A stretch of 64,000 nt of DNA from Bacillus albus (GCF_001884185.1 NZ_MAOE01000096.1:1-64000); one strand, 5' to 3'; positions 17,326-26,603 are shown, counted from the first letter of the stretch. The notes: a model not told the origin generated them from the sequence alone. Made by a program: numbers and translations.

Positions 17326-18705
17326 TTAACGGTTCGGACCAGATACTTCCTCTGACTTAAGCGTATTATTCGCTCCAAGAGAATGGTACAATATCTTTCC
17401 ATTTCCATTAACAGTAACGATATGTTCATTATTAAAACTTTTGAACTTCACAGATCCATCACCATAACGAATATGGTACTCTTCATATGTCGTTACTTTA
17501 TATTTCGTATCACTTTGACGCTCTACATTACGAATTTCCATTGTTAATAAATCTTCAGTAATTCCTTTTTTATGTAGATATTGTATATAATCATGGTCTT
17601 CCTTATACGATTTCCCGCTCTTATCATAATTATTTTCAATTAAACTAAAATCATTTAATGAAATCGCACGTACATTATCATAAATATGATTTCGTACAAA
17701 ATCACCCACTGCTGAGCTTGATGTTTCTTTCGGGAATTTTAAGTAATATGTACTTTGGTCTCCAATTTTAACACTTTCAGATTTTATTACACCAAAATCA
17801 GTAGTTTTCTCTAAATGTACTTCTACTGTTTCATCTGTGGATACAGGACCCAGTTTATAATTACCATAACTTAATTTCCCACGTTTTTTACCATTTACAA
17901 ATACGGTTGCATCATTTTCATCAGAAGAAATGCTTACATACTTTCCTTCAAGCGATAAATCTACATTCACTTTCTCGCCCTGTTCATCTGCTAAATCTAC
18001 TTCTTTCTCTGTTTCTAATTCAGTAAGTTCTGTCTTCGCTGTTGCCTTGACAACATACGTACCTGGGGAGTATGGCCCCAACTCTTTCGAAGTTTTATCA
18101 CTAGAAAGTTCTGTTTCTTTTTTATCATTCACATATATTTCCGCATTCTTTGCAGTCGTACTAACACTCATATAATAAGATTTCATGCTAAACTTATACT
18201 TTGGATATAAGAACCACTCTTTTCCCTCTTCTACAATTTCCCCATCTTTAAAAGAATTTTTATCCTTTGTTAACTTTTGATCTACTGTCTCTTTCTGTAA
18301 ATAAGACAATAACTGCTTATTGTAAGAAGGGTTCTCTTTTAAGTAACGCATGTAAGCTTTAATATCCTCTGTCTTAATCTTTAAGCTTGAATCATTTGCT
18401 TTCACAAACTCATCAATTGCATTAATATCTTTCTTTTGGAATGCTTCAATCATTACATTTATTTGCTTTTCTTTTGAAAACTTATATGCTCCAAATTTAT
18501 ATGCCCCAAATAATAAAATAATAATAATGGCAAAACCAATAATTAAAAATAAATTTTTCTTACTTTTCACTGGTTGTGTATCGCTTTGTACTTCTGTATA
18601 TGAAGCGGCAGTGTTATCGACGATTACTTCTACTTTACTCCCACACTCAGGACAAAAATTTAAATGGTCTGCAACGTTCTTTTTACATGTTCCACAAAAC
18701 TTCAA
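17326..18705 (-). CDS. Zinc-ribbon membrane protein with TcaA-like extracellular region (YvbJ type)
   Basis: The 459-residue protein starts with a four-cysteine zinc ribbon, CGTCKKNVADHLNFCPECG (4-22). One membrane segment (about 51-69) and a long extracellular region follow. That region contains two similar beta-rich repeats marked by EIYVNDKKETELS and TVFVNGKKRGKLSYG (about 210 and 275), then a mixed C-terminal domain. The arrangement matches TcaA/YvbJ-like envelope proteins. The start is TTG 18705, six bases after AGGAGGAG. It is the third gene of an operon, 12 bases behind the previous gene. The function is unknown; the zinc ribbon would face the cytoplasm. Confidence 0.75.
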   Translation of the reverse strand: MKFCGTCKKNVADHLNFCPECGSKVEVIVDNTAASYTEVQSDTQPVKSKKNLFLIIGFAIIIILLFGAYKFGAYKFSKEKQINVMIEAFQKKDINAIDEFVKANDSSLKIKTEDIKAYMRYLKENPSYNKQLLSYLQKETVDQKLTKDKNSFKDGEIVEEGKEWFLYPKYKFSMKSYYMSVSTTAKNAEIYVNDKKETELSSDKTSKELGPYSPGTYVVKATAKTELTELETEKEVDLADEQGEKVNVDLSLEGKYVSISSDENDATVFVNGKKRGKLSYGNYKLGPVSTDETVEVHLEKTTDFGVIKSESVKIGDQSTYYLKFPKETSSSAVGDFVRNHIYDNVRAISLNDFSLIENNYDKSGKSYKEDHDYIQYLHKKGITEDLLTMEIRNVERQSDTKYKVTTYEEYHIRYGDGSVKFKSFNNEHIVTVNGNGKILYHSLGANNTLKSEEVSGPNR

Positions 18706-18717
18706 CGTGCTCTCCTC

Positions 18718-20268
18718 CTATTTTTTAGCTAACTTCATTCCAACAAATGCTGCTACATATGTCACAACAAAACTACACATAGTTAAATATACAAATGAAT
18801 TTTGCATAGATAATACCGTTCCACTTGTTCCAAACAAACTTGTTACAGTCCCTGAAACATCTATTTGGAACTTAGAAATCATATTCATTACAATCATCAT
18901 AATCGTGTAAGAACCACTGCATACTGCTAATGTAATATATATATTGGCAGTCGATAATTCAGCTAACTTTCTTCCCGCTCTAAACATAAGGAACAACGGA
19001 ATAATAAGCAGTAATAAACCGTAATGGAATACGTTATTCACTTCATCAAATTCAGCAAGGCTTTCCTGACTTGCTCCTTTTGAAATCATGATATCTCTAA
19101 CCACTACGCCATTTACAGAGATGCCTGATATAAATGAAAATGATAATGTGCTCTCAGATGATTTTGATTTCTTACCAATTCCAGTAAACTCCTTACTAAG
19201 TGCTGGACTTGATACTTCTAACGGAGCAAAATGAGCCATACTCCATAATTGAGGTGTTAACTCTAATGCTAATAATGCACTTTCAGATTTTAAAGTTGTT
19301 ATTTCTTTTAATGGTTCAATACTGTCTTCCTTATTTACTAACGCCATAATACAAACCACTACTGCTGTTACTAAAAGTCCTTTTATCATGGATGAAATAC
19401 CGTAATAAACAGACGCTCCATATGGCATTAACTCTTGAAATGCTGCTGCCATATTATTTTTGCTTGTATGAGCAATAAATCCTATTAAGGTAAATAATGT
19501 CCCACATACAAAACCACTCAGTAAACTCTTAATCGCTGAATAGCCAACCGTAATCTTACCTGCTTCTGAGAATGGAATTGCGAAAGATTGTGATGCTATA
19601 AAACTTATAATGAATAAAAAGACACCATAAATAATACCAACTGTTGCTGCTATAAAGATTTGATCCTTAATCGTTTTTGCAACACGCTGCTTTCCTAACC
19701 AAATGCCTGTACCAGAGAAAATTATAAATGGAATGATTAATAGTAATGTAAATGGAGTATGCCAAGATAAAGAAAACATCAATCCACTATCGTCGCTAGC
19801 TGTAAAACCAAGTAAATGATAACTTAACATCGTAGAAGTTGCACTCGAATAAAAGCTTGGCAACATTTCTAATTCTTTCGCAAATTTACTAAACATCTCA
19901 CTTAATATAGAAGCAAATAATACACTACCAATCCAACCAGCAGTTAACATGAGTATACTTGCAACAGCCCCACCAATAAAACCTGTTTTTAAAACGGCTT
20001 TATCTGCTGTAAATTTAACTTCAGTAGTACCGTCCATTGTAGGCAATTTAATAGATTGTTCTTTTTTCTTCACAATACATAAAGAATGCCCACACTTTTG
20101 GCAATATAAATTTTGCTGAGCATTTTCACTGCCACAACCTTTGCAGTATTTTGCAGTATCTTGTTCTAACGTTACTGCCTCTATAGCTCCTGCAATCTCC
20201 ATACTTCCTTCGTTAGGGCAATAGTTTACCTCTTCACCATGTTGATTTCCACATGTGCGACAATACAT
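18718..20268 (-). CDS. Zinc-ribbon polytopic membrane protein
   Basis: The 516-residue protein has two cysteine motifs at its N terminus. The first is incomplete: CRTCG (3-7) and then CPNEG, lacking the fourth Cys. The second is complete, CKGCG...CQKCG (about 43-61). About ten hydrophobic segments follow from residue 85 to the end, interrupted by a large soluble loop (about 310-395). GGGGAGTG precedes ATG. It lies five bases after the first gene of the operon, so co-translation is likely. I recognise no transporter family. An envelope-stress or assembly role is inferred only from the company of a TcaA-like protein. Confidence 0.7.
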   Translation of the reverse strand: MYCRTCGNQHGEEVNYCPNEGSMEIAGAIEAVTLEQDTAKYCKGCGSENAQQNLYCQKCGHSLCIVKKKEQSIKLPTMDGTTEVKFTADKAVLKTGFIGGAVASILMLTAGWIGSVLFASILSEMFSKFAKELEMLPSFYSSATSTMLSYHLLGFTASDDSGLMFSLSWHTPFTLLLIIPFIIFSGTGIWLGKQRVAKTIKDQIFIAATVGIIYGVFLFIISFIASQSFAIPFSEAGKITVGYSAIKSLLSGFVCGTLFTLIGFIAHTSKNNMAAAFQELMPYGASVYYGISSMIKGLLVTAVVVCIMALVNKEDSIEPLKEITTLKSESALLALELTPQLWSMAHFAPLEVSSPALSKEFTGIGKKSKSSESTLSFSFISGISVNGVVVRDIMISKGASQESLAEFDEVNNVFHYGLLLLIIPLFLMFRAGRKLAELSTANIYITLAVCSGSYTIMMIVMNMISKFQIDVSGTVTSLFGTSGTVLSMQNSFVYLTMCSFVVTYVAAFVGMKLAKK

Positions 20269-20273
20269 CTAAT

Positions 20274-20765
20274 TCACTCCCCACTTTGCTTAATTCCACA
20301 AACCGGACAGTAAGTAGAGTTTTGATCGATATGTTCATTACATGAAATACAATTTGTCGTTTCACCGTCATTTTCTACCGCTAACATTGGGTTTGGATTT
20401 CCGCATGAACCACAAAACTTATCATTTATTGATAAAGGTCCACCACATTCACATGTAGCTTTCTCGCCTTGTTGCTTTTGCAGTTCAACAATGCGTTTTC
20501 TTGCTTGATAAATAGCTACATCAAATTCTTGAACTGGAGCAATCATCTCTTTTAGGATCGCTTCATCTAATCCGTTTCCTCTTAATTGAACGTAGACTCG
20601 TTGTCCAATCTCTAATAGCACCTCTGCCTTTTTCTGCATTTGCACTTGCATTTCTTTTTTCAGTTGAGCGATTTCTTGCGCAACTTGTAACTTTATCTTC
20701 CCTTGCTCAATTCCTTCTTGTAACTTATTCATTCCACTGCCTAACTTCGTCTGTAAATCTGACAA
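20274..20765 (-). CDS. Zinc-ribbon protein with coiled-coil N terminus
   Basis: The 163-residue soluble protein has a long helical, probably coiled-coil half (about 1-100, rich in Gln, Lys and Glu). Two four-cysteine zinc ribbons follow, CECGG...CGSCG and CISCN...CPVCG. I choose TTG 20765 (MSDLQTKLG) because AGGAGGAG lies seven bases upstream. The ATG at 20786 would place that ribosome binding site inside the coding region. It is first in a tight three-gene operon whose members all carry zinc ribbons, which suggests that they assemble together at the membrane. Confidence 0.72.
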   Translation of the reverse strand: MSDLQTKLGSGMNKLQEGIEQGKIKLQVAQEIAQLKKEMQVQMQKKAEVLLEIGQRVYVQLRGNGLDEAILKEMIAPVQEFDVAIYQARKRIVELQKQQGEKATCECGGPLSINDKFCGSCGNPNPMLAVENDGETTNCISCNEHIDQNSTYCPVCGIKQSGE

Positions 20766-20923
20766 ACTATTTCTCCTCCTATACATATATGGTAATATAC
20801 AAAATTAACATTATATATATTACCATGATTTTCAATTTATGTAATCCAAATTTCATTTTTTCTGTTTTGAGCATTTTTTGTTTATAATGGTAGAGGAAAG
20901 AAATATGTGTACGGAGGAATATT

Positions 20924-22543
20924 ATGCTGCAACACTCAATTACGAAAGATGAAATTATGATGATTGCGAATGAGTTCGTTCAAGGACTAGATCCACAGCA
21001 AACAGCTGATCAGGAACATGTCGCTACAGCTCGGCACCTATATCGTAGTGGTGTTGTCTACAACGTTGACTTTGATGGTTATATGCTATCAGGAACTGTA
21101 GACGCTGAAGGCAGCGTATATAGCGTCCATATCCCGATTCGTAACGTCGCTGAAAGCTATTGCGATTGCTTCGCACCAACGCAATGTGAGCATATGCTCG
21201 CTGTGTTACTATCTGCAGCGTCTAGTTTCGGGCAAGTAGGAGATGTATTAACTTTATTCAAAAATAATACGAAACCTTCCCTTCCTCCTATTCGAACTGC
21301 AAGACAAGTATTGCAATCATCAGCTTTTGAAGACATGGATTATAAAAGTTGGCAATCATATTTTGATAACGAATATGAATCATTAAAAAAAGAACAAGCT
21401 CGGCTTACTTATAAACAAATGTATTTTCTTATGAGTATTTTTACGGACTTCTATACGAAACTCGAGCGGAAAGCTCCGCGTATTGTTGCGATACATGAAT
21501 TGTTCAGATTACATGCAGCGCTTTATTGCTTTCAAAAATTATTAGAAGAAATTCAAGACTTCGAAGCAAATAAAACGTATTCTTATCATCAGCCTGTTAA
21601 CGTCGTTCGCCTATTTGTAGATAAAGTCGAATCCATCGTTCGGGACTTACAATTAGAAGCGATTCCTTCAGAGTCTGAAGCAATTTTGCAAGAAACAGCT
21701 CGTCTCGTTCACGAAGTATTCTTCTCCACCGACGCTTATACGCAAGAGAGATTCTTTATTTATCGTCACATATGGAGTGAACTGTTACACACTAAAGAGC
21801 AACTACATGAAGAAGAAAAACGAATTGATACGAAAATCAATCCACTTTCCAAAACATTAGCATCTTCTCATCTACTCTTTTTAAATGACGAAGACCTATT
21901 AGCGATGGACTTACTAAAGAAACAACCTGCTTCTGTTGTAAGTCTGTACTTCTATTGGCTAGAAGAGTTGTTAAATGCAATGAAGTGGGATCGTGCGAAA
22001 AACTGGCTTTCCTTTACGTATAAACAAGTGAAGAAAACGATACATGAGCACGAAAATACAATTTTCATAAAAGATATCGTTCGCTTATTCGTCATCATGT
22101 ATGAAACGTATGCAACTCATACAAACGAACAAGCCGGACTCGAAATGATTTTGCAAGAGCTATTACCATATAGTTTCGCAAACTATGAGCAATACGTACT
22201 CGCGAAAAAGCAGTATCGAACATGGGCAGAACTTCAGCTCCTACATGGATTTGAAGCAATTGAACTTTTGAAAGAGCCGCTGAAAGATATTGAAAAGGAA
22301 GCACCAGAAGCGGCACTTCCTCTGTATCACCTTGCTGCTACCGAGGCCATTGAAGAGCGAAATCGCAAATCATATAGACGTGCAGTTCGTTACTTAAAGA
22401 AATTACGTACATTGTATAAACGATTAAAGCGCACCGATGAATTTGATTCATTCATTATTCACATCGCAAACTTACATTCACGTCTGCGTGCACTACAAGA
22501 GGAATTACGGAAAGGAAAATTAATCGATGATCAATCAAACTGA
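20924..22543 (+). CDS. ywqB: SWIM zinc-finger protein (YwqB-like)
   Basis: The 539-residue protein carries a SWIM zinc finger near its N terminus, with Cys80, Cys82, Cys88 and His90 in YCDCFAPTQCEHMLAV. This matches CxCx(n)CxH. The rest is largely helical and charged, without another recognisable domain. ACGGAGGAA precedes ATG. Its 3' end overlaps the SNF2 gene by 17 bases, a coupling also seen between B. subtilis ywqB and ywqA. SWIM domains bind nucleic acid or protein and often accompany SNF2 ATPases, so it is probably the helicase's partner. A possible -10 TATAAT is at 20883-20888. Confidence 0.85.
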   Translation: MLQHSITKDEIMMIANEFVQGLDPQQTADQEHVATARHLYRSGVVYNVDFDGYMLSGTVDAEGSVYSVHIPIRNVAESYCDCFAPTQCEHMLAVLLSAASSFGQVGDVLTLFKNNTKPSLPPIRTARQVLQSSAFEDMDYKSWQSYFDNEYESLKKEQARLTYKQMYFLMSIFTDFYTKLERKAPRIVAIHELFRLHAALYCFQKLLEEIQDFEANKTYSYHQPVNVVRLFVDKVESIVRDLQLEAIPSESEAILQETARLVHEVFFSTDAYTQERFFIYRHIWSELLHTKEQLHEEEKRIDTKINPLSKTLASSHLLFLNDEDLLAMDLLKKQPASVVSLYFYWLEELLNAMKWDRAKNWLSFTYKQVKKTIHEHENTIFIKDIVRLFVIMYETYATHTNEQAGLEMILQELLPYSFANYEQYVLAKKQYRTWAELQLLHGFEAIELLKEPLKDIEKEAPEAALPLYHLAATEAIEERNRKSYRRAVRYLKKLRTLYKRLKRTDEFDSFIIHIANLHSRLRALQEELRKGKLIDDQSN

Positions 22544-25283
22544 AGTAACAATTAGGCTCCAGCATGTTAGTCAAGGTTGGTTCCTTTGGGGAGAAGATGA
22601 CAGCGGTACTCCATTATCCGTAACAAGTTGGAAACGAAATGCATTTACATGGCACTCCACTTCCTTCTACGGCACGTTTCTAAAAGAAGCAACCTTGGAA
22701 GGAAAACAAGGTGTTATGCTAACGAATGCACAAGCATTTGAATACATCGCTAATAAACCGATGAACTCCTTTGCCCATATTCAAATGAACGGCCCTATTA
22801 CGGCACTTACAGAAGATGCGAGCGAATTATGGGACGCCTTCACAAGCGGTAGCTTCGTACCTGATATGGAGCGTTGGTCTCAGCAACCATCTTGGAAAGT
22901 TCAAAATACACCAATCGAAGATGAAACGTTGGCATCTCTTTTCTCGACTGCGGTAAATGAGAGCATACTACAAGATAACCGTTCAAATGACGGATGGGAA
23001 GATGCAAAGAGGCTTTATGAACATTATGACTTTACGAAAAGACAATTGGATGCGGCACTACATGAAGAAGATTGGCTTCGAAAAATTGGATACATTGAAG
23101 ATGACCTTCCTTTCACAATCGGACTACGGCTACAAGAGCCGCAAGAAGAATTTGAAATGTGGAAGCTTGAAACAATTGTTACGCCAAAGCGCGGAGCACA
23201 TCGCATATATGTATATGAAAACATCGATTCTTTACCAAAACGATGGCACGATTATGAAGAGCGTATTCTTGAAACACAAGAAGGCTTTAGTAAGCTTGTA
23301 CCATGGTTAAAAGAAGGCGATACATTCCGAAGTGAGCTCTTTGAAACAGAAGCGTGGAACTTCTTAACAGAAGCAAGTAACGAATTACTCGCTGCAGGTA
23401 TTACGATTTTACTACCATCATGGTGGCAAAATTTAAAAGCGACAAAACCAAAATTACGTGTGCAACTGAAGCAAAATGCAACGCAAACGCAATCTTTCTT
23501 CGGTATGAATACACTCGTTAATTTTGATTGGCGCATTTCAACGAACGGCATTGATTTATCAGAAAGCGAATTTTTCGAACTCGTTGAACAAAACAAACGA
23601 TTATTCAATATAAATGGTCAATGGATGAGACTGGATCCAGCCTTTATTGAAGAAGTACGAAAGCTCATGAATCGTGCTGATAAATATGGACTTGAAATGA
23701 AAGATGTCCTTCAGCAACATTTATCAAACACGGCTGAAACAGAAATTGTAGAAGAAGATAGTCCGTTTACCGATATTGAAATTGAACTAGATGGATATTA
23801 TGAAGAGCTATTCCAAAAACTATTGCACATTGGAGATATTCCAAAAGTAGATGTCCCTTCTTCACTAAACGCAACACTCCGCCCGTATCAACAACATGGC
23901 ATTGAGTGGTTATTATATTTAAGAAAGCTTGGATTCGGAGCATTATTAGCGGACGACATGGGACTTGGAAAAAGTATTCAAACGATCACTTACTTACTAT
24001 ATATAACAGAGAACAATCTCAAAACCGGCCCGGCCCTAATCGTGGCACCTACATCTGTTCTTGGAAATTGGCAAAAAGAATTTGAGCGTTTCGCACCAAA
24101 TTTACGTGTTCAGTTACACTATGGAAGTAACCGAGCGAAAGGCGAATCATTTAAAGAGTTCCTTCAATCAGCAGATGTCGTATTAACATCTTATGCATTA
24201 GCTCAACTTGATGAAGAAGAACTTAGTACGTTATGCTGGGATGCTGTTATTTTGGATGAAGCACAAAATATTAAAAACCCACATACGAAACAGTCAAAAG
24301 CAGTCCGAAACTTGCAAGCGAATCACAAAATTGCTTTAACCGGTACACCGATGGAAAACCGACTTGCCGAGCTTTGGTCTATTTTCGACTTCATTAATCA
24401 CGGATATCTTGGCAGCTTAGGACAATTCCAGCGCCGCTTCGTCTCACCAATTGAAAAAGACCGTGACGAAGGAAAAATCCAACAAGTTCAACGATTTATC
24501 TCGCCGTTTTTACTGCGTCGTACGAAGAAGGATCAAACAGTCGCATTAAACTTACCAGATAAACAAGAACAGAAAGCGTACTGTCCACTTACTGGTGAAC
24601 AAGCTTCCTTATATGAACAACTTGTTCAAGATACGTTGCAAAATGTAGAAGGATTAAGCGGAATTGAAAGACGCGGATTTATATTACTCATGCTGAATAA
24701 ACTCAAGCAAATTTGTAATCACCCTGCTCTTTATTTAAAAGAAACAGAACCAAAAGATATCATCGAACGCTCCATGAAAACGAGCACGTTAATGGAACTC
24801 ATTGAAAATATAAAAGATCAAAATGAAAGTTGTTTAATCTTCACGCAATACATCGGTATGGGCAACATGCTAAAAAATGTGTTAGAAGAACATTTCGGTC
24901 AGCGCGTCCTCTTCTTAAACGGTAGTGTACCGAAGAAAGAACGTGACAAAATGATTGAGCAGTTCCAAAACGGAACGTATGACATTTTCATCTTATCGTT
25001 AAAAGCAGGTGGAACTGGCTTAAACTTAACCGCTGCCAACCACGTCATTCACTACGACCGTTGGTGGAATCCAGCTGTAGAAAACCAAGCAACAGACCGC
25101 GCATATCGTATTGGTCAAAAACGCTTCGTTCACGTTCATAAACTTATTACAACGGGGACACTCGAAGAGAAAATTGATGAAATGTTAGAGAGAAAACAAT
25201 CATTAAATAACGCCGTCATTACAAGCGATAGTTGGATGACCGAGCTATCTACAGATGAGCTAAAAGAATTACTTGGTGTATAA
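22527..25283 (+). CDS. ywqA: SNF2 family ATPase/helicase (YwqA-like)
   Basis: The 918-residue protein has an N-terminal SNF2-associated region (1-450) and two RecA-like lobes. Motifs are intact: Walker A DDMGLGKS (about 475), ILDEAQNIKN (about 577), LTGTPMENR (about 610), IFTQYIGMG, GTGLNLTAA and the arginine-finger motif QATDRAYRIGQ (about 853). Rad54/RapA-type bacterial enzymes translocate on double-stranded DNA and remodel bound protein or RNA polymerase. It is coupled to the SWIM gene upstream. A bcr1 element begins at its stop codon. The precise cellular role is unknown. Confidence 0.92.
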   Translation: MINQTEVTIRLQHVSQGWFLWGEDDSGTPLSVTSWKRNAFTWHSTSFYGTFLKEATLEGKQGVMLTNAQAFEYIANKPMNSFAHIQMNGPITALTEDASELWDAFTSGSFVPDMERWSQQPSWKVQNTPIEDETLASLFSTAVNESILQDNRSNDGWEDAKRLYEHYDFTKRQLDAALHEEDWLRKIGYIEDDLPFTIGLRLQEPQEEFEMWKLETIVTPKRGAHRIYVYENIDSLPKRWHDYEERILETQEGFSKLVPWLKEGDTFRSELFETEAWNFLTEASNELLAAGITILLPSWWQNLKATKPKLRVQLKQNATQTQSFFGMNTLVNFDWRISTNGIDLSESEFFELVEQNKRLFNINGQWMRLDPAFIEEVRKLMNRADKYGLEMKDVLQQHLSNTAETEIVEEDSPFTDIEIELDGYYEELFQKLLHIGDIPKVDVPSSLNATLRPYQQHGIEWLLYLRKLGFGALLADDMGLGKSIQTITYLLYITENNLKTGPALIVAPTSVLGNWQKEFERFAPNLRVQLHYGSNRAKGESFKEFLQSADVVLTSYALAQLDEEELSTLCWDAVILDEAQNIKNPHTKQSKAVRNLQANHKIALTGTPMENRLAELWSIFDFINHGYLGSLGQFQRRFVSPIEKDRDEGKIQQVQRFISPFLLRRTKKDQTVALNLPDKQEQKAYCPLTGEQASLYEQLVQDTLQNVEGLSGIERRGFILLMLNKLKQICNHPALYLKETEPKDIIERSMKTSTLMELIENIKDQNESCLIFTQYIGMGNMLKNVLEEHFGQRVLFLNGSVPKKERDKMIEQFQNGTYDIFILSLKAGGTGLNLTAANHVIHYDRWWNPAVENQATDRAYRIGQKRFVHVHKLITTGTLEEKIDEMLERKQSLNNAVITSDSWMTELSTDELKELLGV

Positions 25284-25436
25284 AGTGAAACTTTAATCAG
25301 TGGGGGTTTTGTTCATCCCCACTGATTATTAGCCTTCACCAATCGGACGTTTACGGACAGCCCGACTCCCACCTAACTTCTTTGCTCCAACTGAATTTTG
25401 AGGTGGGAGTTTTACTGTCCGTTAACGCGGGATAAA
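25280..25436 (+). repeat. bcr1 repeat element, complete copy
   Basis: A 157-base element is flanked by ATAAA (25280-25284 and 25432-25436). The first ATAAA contains the ywqA stop codon. It has the same two-hairpin architecture and orientation as the copy at 10832. The long stem is ACGGACAG/CTGTCCGT enclosing ACTCCCACCT/AGGTGGGAGT. Several pairs differ from the first copy by changes on both sides of the stem. Confidence 0.85.
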
Positions 25437-25473
25437 CAAAAGGAGCTAATCTCAAAAGATTAGCTCCTTTTTC
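25437..25473. terminator. Bidirectional terminator
   Basis: AGGAGCTAATCT / AGATTAGCTCCT is a 12-bp stem with A and T runs outside. It ends ywqA transcripts past the bcr1 copy and also ends the convergent VanZ gene, whose stop codon lies in the stem. Confidence 0.92.
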
Positions 25474-25945
25474 TATTCCAAAACCAATTACTTATTATAA
25501 TTCCCGTTAATCCGCCACACGTATCCAATAATGAATCTTGCCACATCGGTGTACGATCTCCCGTAGTCCATTGATGAATTTCATCAAATGTTGCATATCC
25601 CGCAACGAAAAGAAGAGCATATATGAAACACCTTTTTCTTGAATAACCCGATCGATGGAAAGCATAATACGTCAATGAACCGAGCATAAAGAACACCATA
25701 AAATGAGCACCTTTACGAAGGAAAAACTCAATAAATCCGCCTACACCTTTATTTGCAATGCTAACAGGTGTACCACCGCCGTAATCGATAGATACCCATG
25801 AAAAATGCTCTTTCACAAACTCAACATTTACATATTGTTCAATATCCGAGCGCATATCCTGCTTTTTATACGGTTGTGCCGAGGAATAGAAAATCAATCC
25901 CATCCATAGTAAAACAGGAATCCAAAATAACCATTTACGATTCAT
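25460..25945 (-). CDS. VanZ family membrane protein
   Basis: The 161-residue protein has four membrane segments and the VanZ-like signatures WMGLIFYSS (about 14), RKGAHFMVFFMLG (about 78) and TFDEIHQW...R...D-x3-D-x2-G (about 120-145). VanZ proteins confer low-level teicoplanin resistance in enterococci; chromosomal homologues in Bacillus have no settled role. The ATG is preceded by GAGGGG at rather long spacing. It is monocistronic and convergent with ywqA. Confidence 0.85.
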   Translation of the reverse strand: MNRKWLFWIPVLLWMGLIFYSSAQPYKKQDMRSDIEQYVNVEFVKEHFSWVSIDYGGGTPVSIANKGVGGFIEFFLRKGAHFMVFFMLGSLTYYAFHRSGYSRKRCFIYALLFVAGYATFDEIHQWTTGDRTPMWQDSLLDTCGGLTGIIISNWFWNRKRS

Positions 25946-26055
25946 TCTTCCGAAACCCCTCTCTTAGTCTTTTAAGCGTACCAAAAAAAAGAAAAAATTT
26001 CACGCCAAAACATGACATTCGCACCCTATTTATAAAGTGAAAGGGGGTGATAAAC

Positions 26056-26280
26056 ATGGCAGTCGAAACAATCGTAATGGACTTAACTTTACGTCTTGTC
26101 TTAAACAATGGATTGGATAAGAACGGAAAAACAGTTTTCAAGAACAAACAATTTAAGCGCGTTAAACCAAACGCAAACTTAGAGCAAGTACAAAACGTAG
26201 CACGTGCTCTTACTTCCTTACAAGCATCACCACTTCACGCTGTGCAACTTGTTAGCACATCAGATCTTTCTAGTCTATAA
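26056..26280 (+). CDS. DUF1659 protein
   Basis: The 74-residue soluble protein begins MAVETIVMDLTLRLVLN and has the DUF1659 ending, LTSLQASPLHAVQLVSTSDL. I start at ATG 26056, eight bases after AAAGGGGG; a GTG at 26047 overlaps the Shine-Dalgarno. It is followed by a partial bcr1 element and then a DUF2922 gene. The two families occur side by side in many Bacillus genomes and may interact. No function is known. Confidence 0.85.
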   Translation: MAVETIVMDLTLRLVLNNGLDKNGKTVFKNKQFKRVKPNANLEQVQNVARALTSLQASPLHAVQLVSTSDLSSL

Positions 26281-26337
26281 GGGGAAACTTTAATCAGTGG
26301 GGTGTTCATCCCCCGCTGATTATTAGGCAACATCAAT
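26277..26337 (+). repeat. Truncated bcr1 element (left part only)
   Basis: Starting at the stop codon of the DUF1659 gene, about 60 bases match the left hairpin of the two complete bcr1 copies: CTTTAATCAGTGGGG...CGCTGATTATTAG. The match fades at CAATCAC. The second, longer hairpin and the right ATAAA are absent. Confidence 0.75.
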
Positions 26338-26384
26338 CACCTTGCCCGCATATAGCGGAATCAATATAAAGGGGGAAATAACGT

Positions 26385-26600
26385 ATGCAAGTATTAGAAT
26401 TAATTTTCGCGAAAGAAGATGGAAGAACAGTTGTTTTTTCTATCGAGAAACCTATTACACCTGTCGATGCACAAGTTGTAAATCAAGTAATGGATACCAT
26501 CCTTACCTCATCTGTATTTTCATCAATTAATGAAAATACTCGAAAAAAAGGAGCCCGTCTCTTAGAAAAGAATGTATCTGAAGTTCCCATTACGTTATAA
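26385..26600 (+). CDS. DUF2922 protein
   Basis: The 71-residue protein, beginning MQVLELIFAKEDGRTVVFSI, matches the DUF2922 pattern of an N-terminal strand pair and a central VDAQVVNQVMDTI helix. AAAGGGGGAAATAAC precedes ATG. It was probably once directly behind the DUF1659 gene, with the partial bcr1 now separating them. It ends at a strong bidirectional terminator. The function is unknown. Confidence 0.85.
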   Translation: MQVLELIFAKEDGRTVVFSIEKPITPVDAQVVNQVMDTILTSSVFSSINENTRKKGARLLEKNVSEVPITL

Positions 26601-26603
26601 ATA

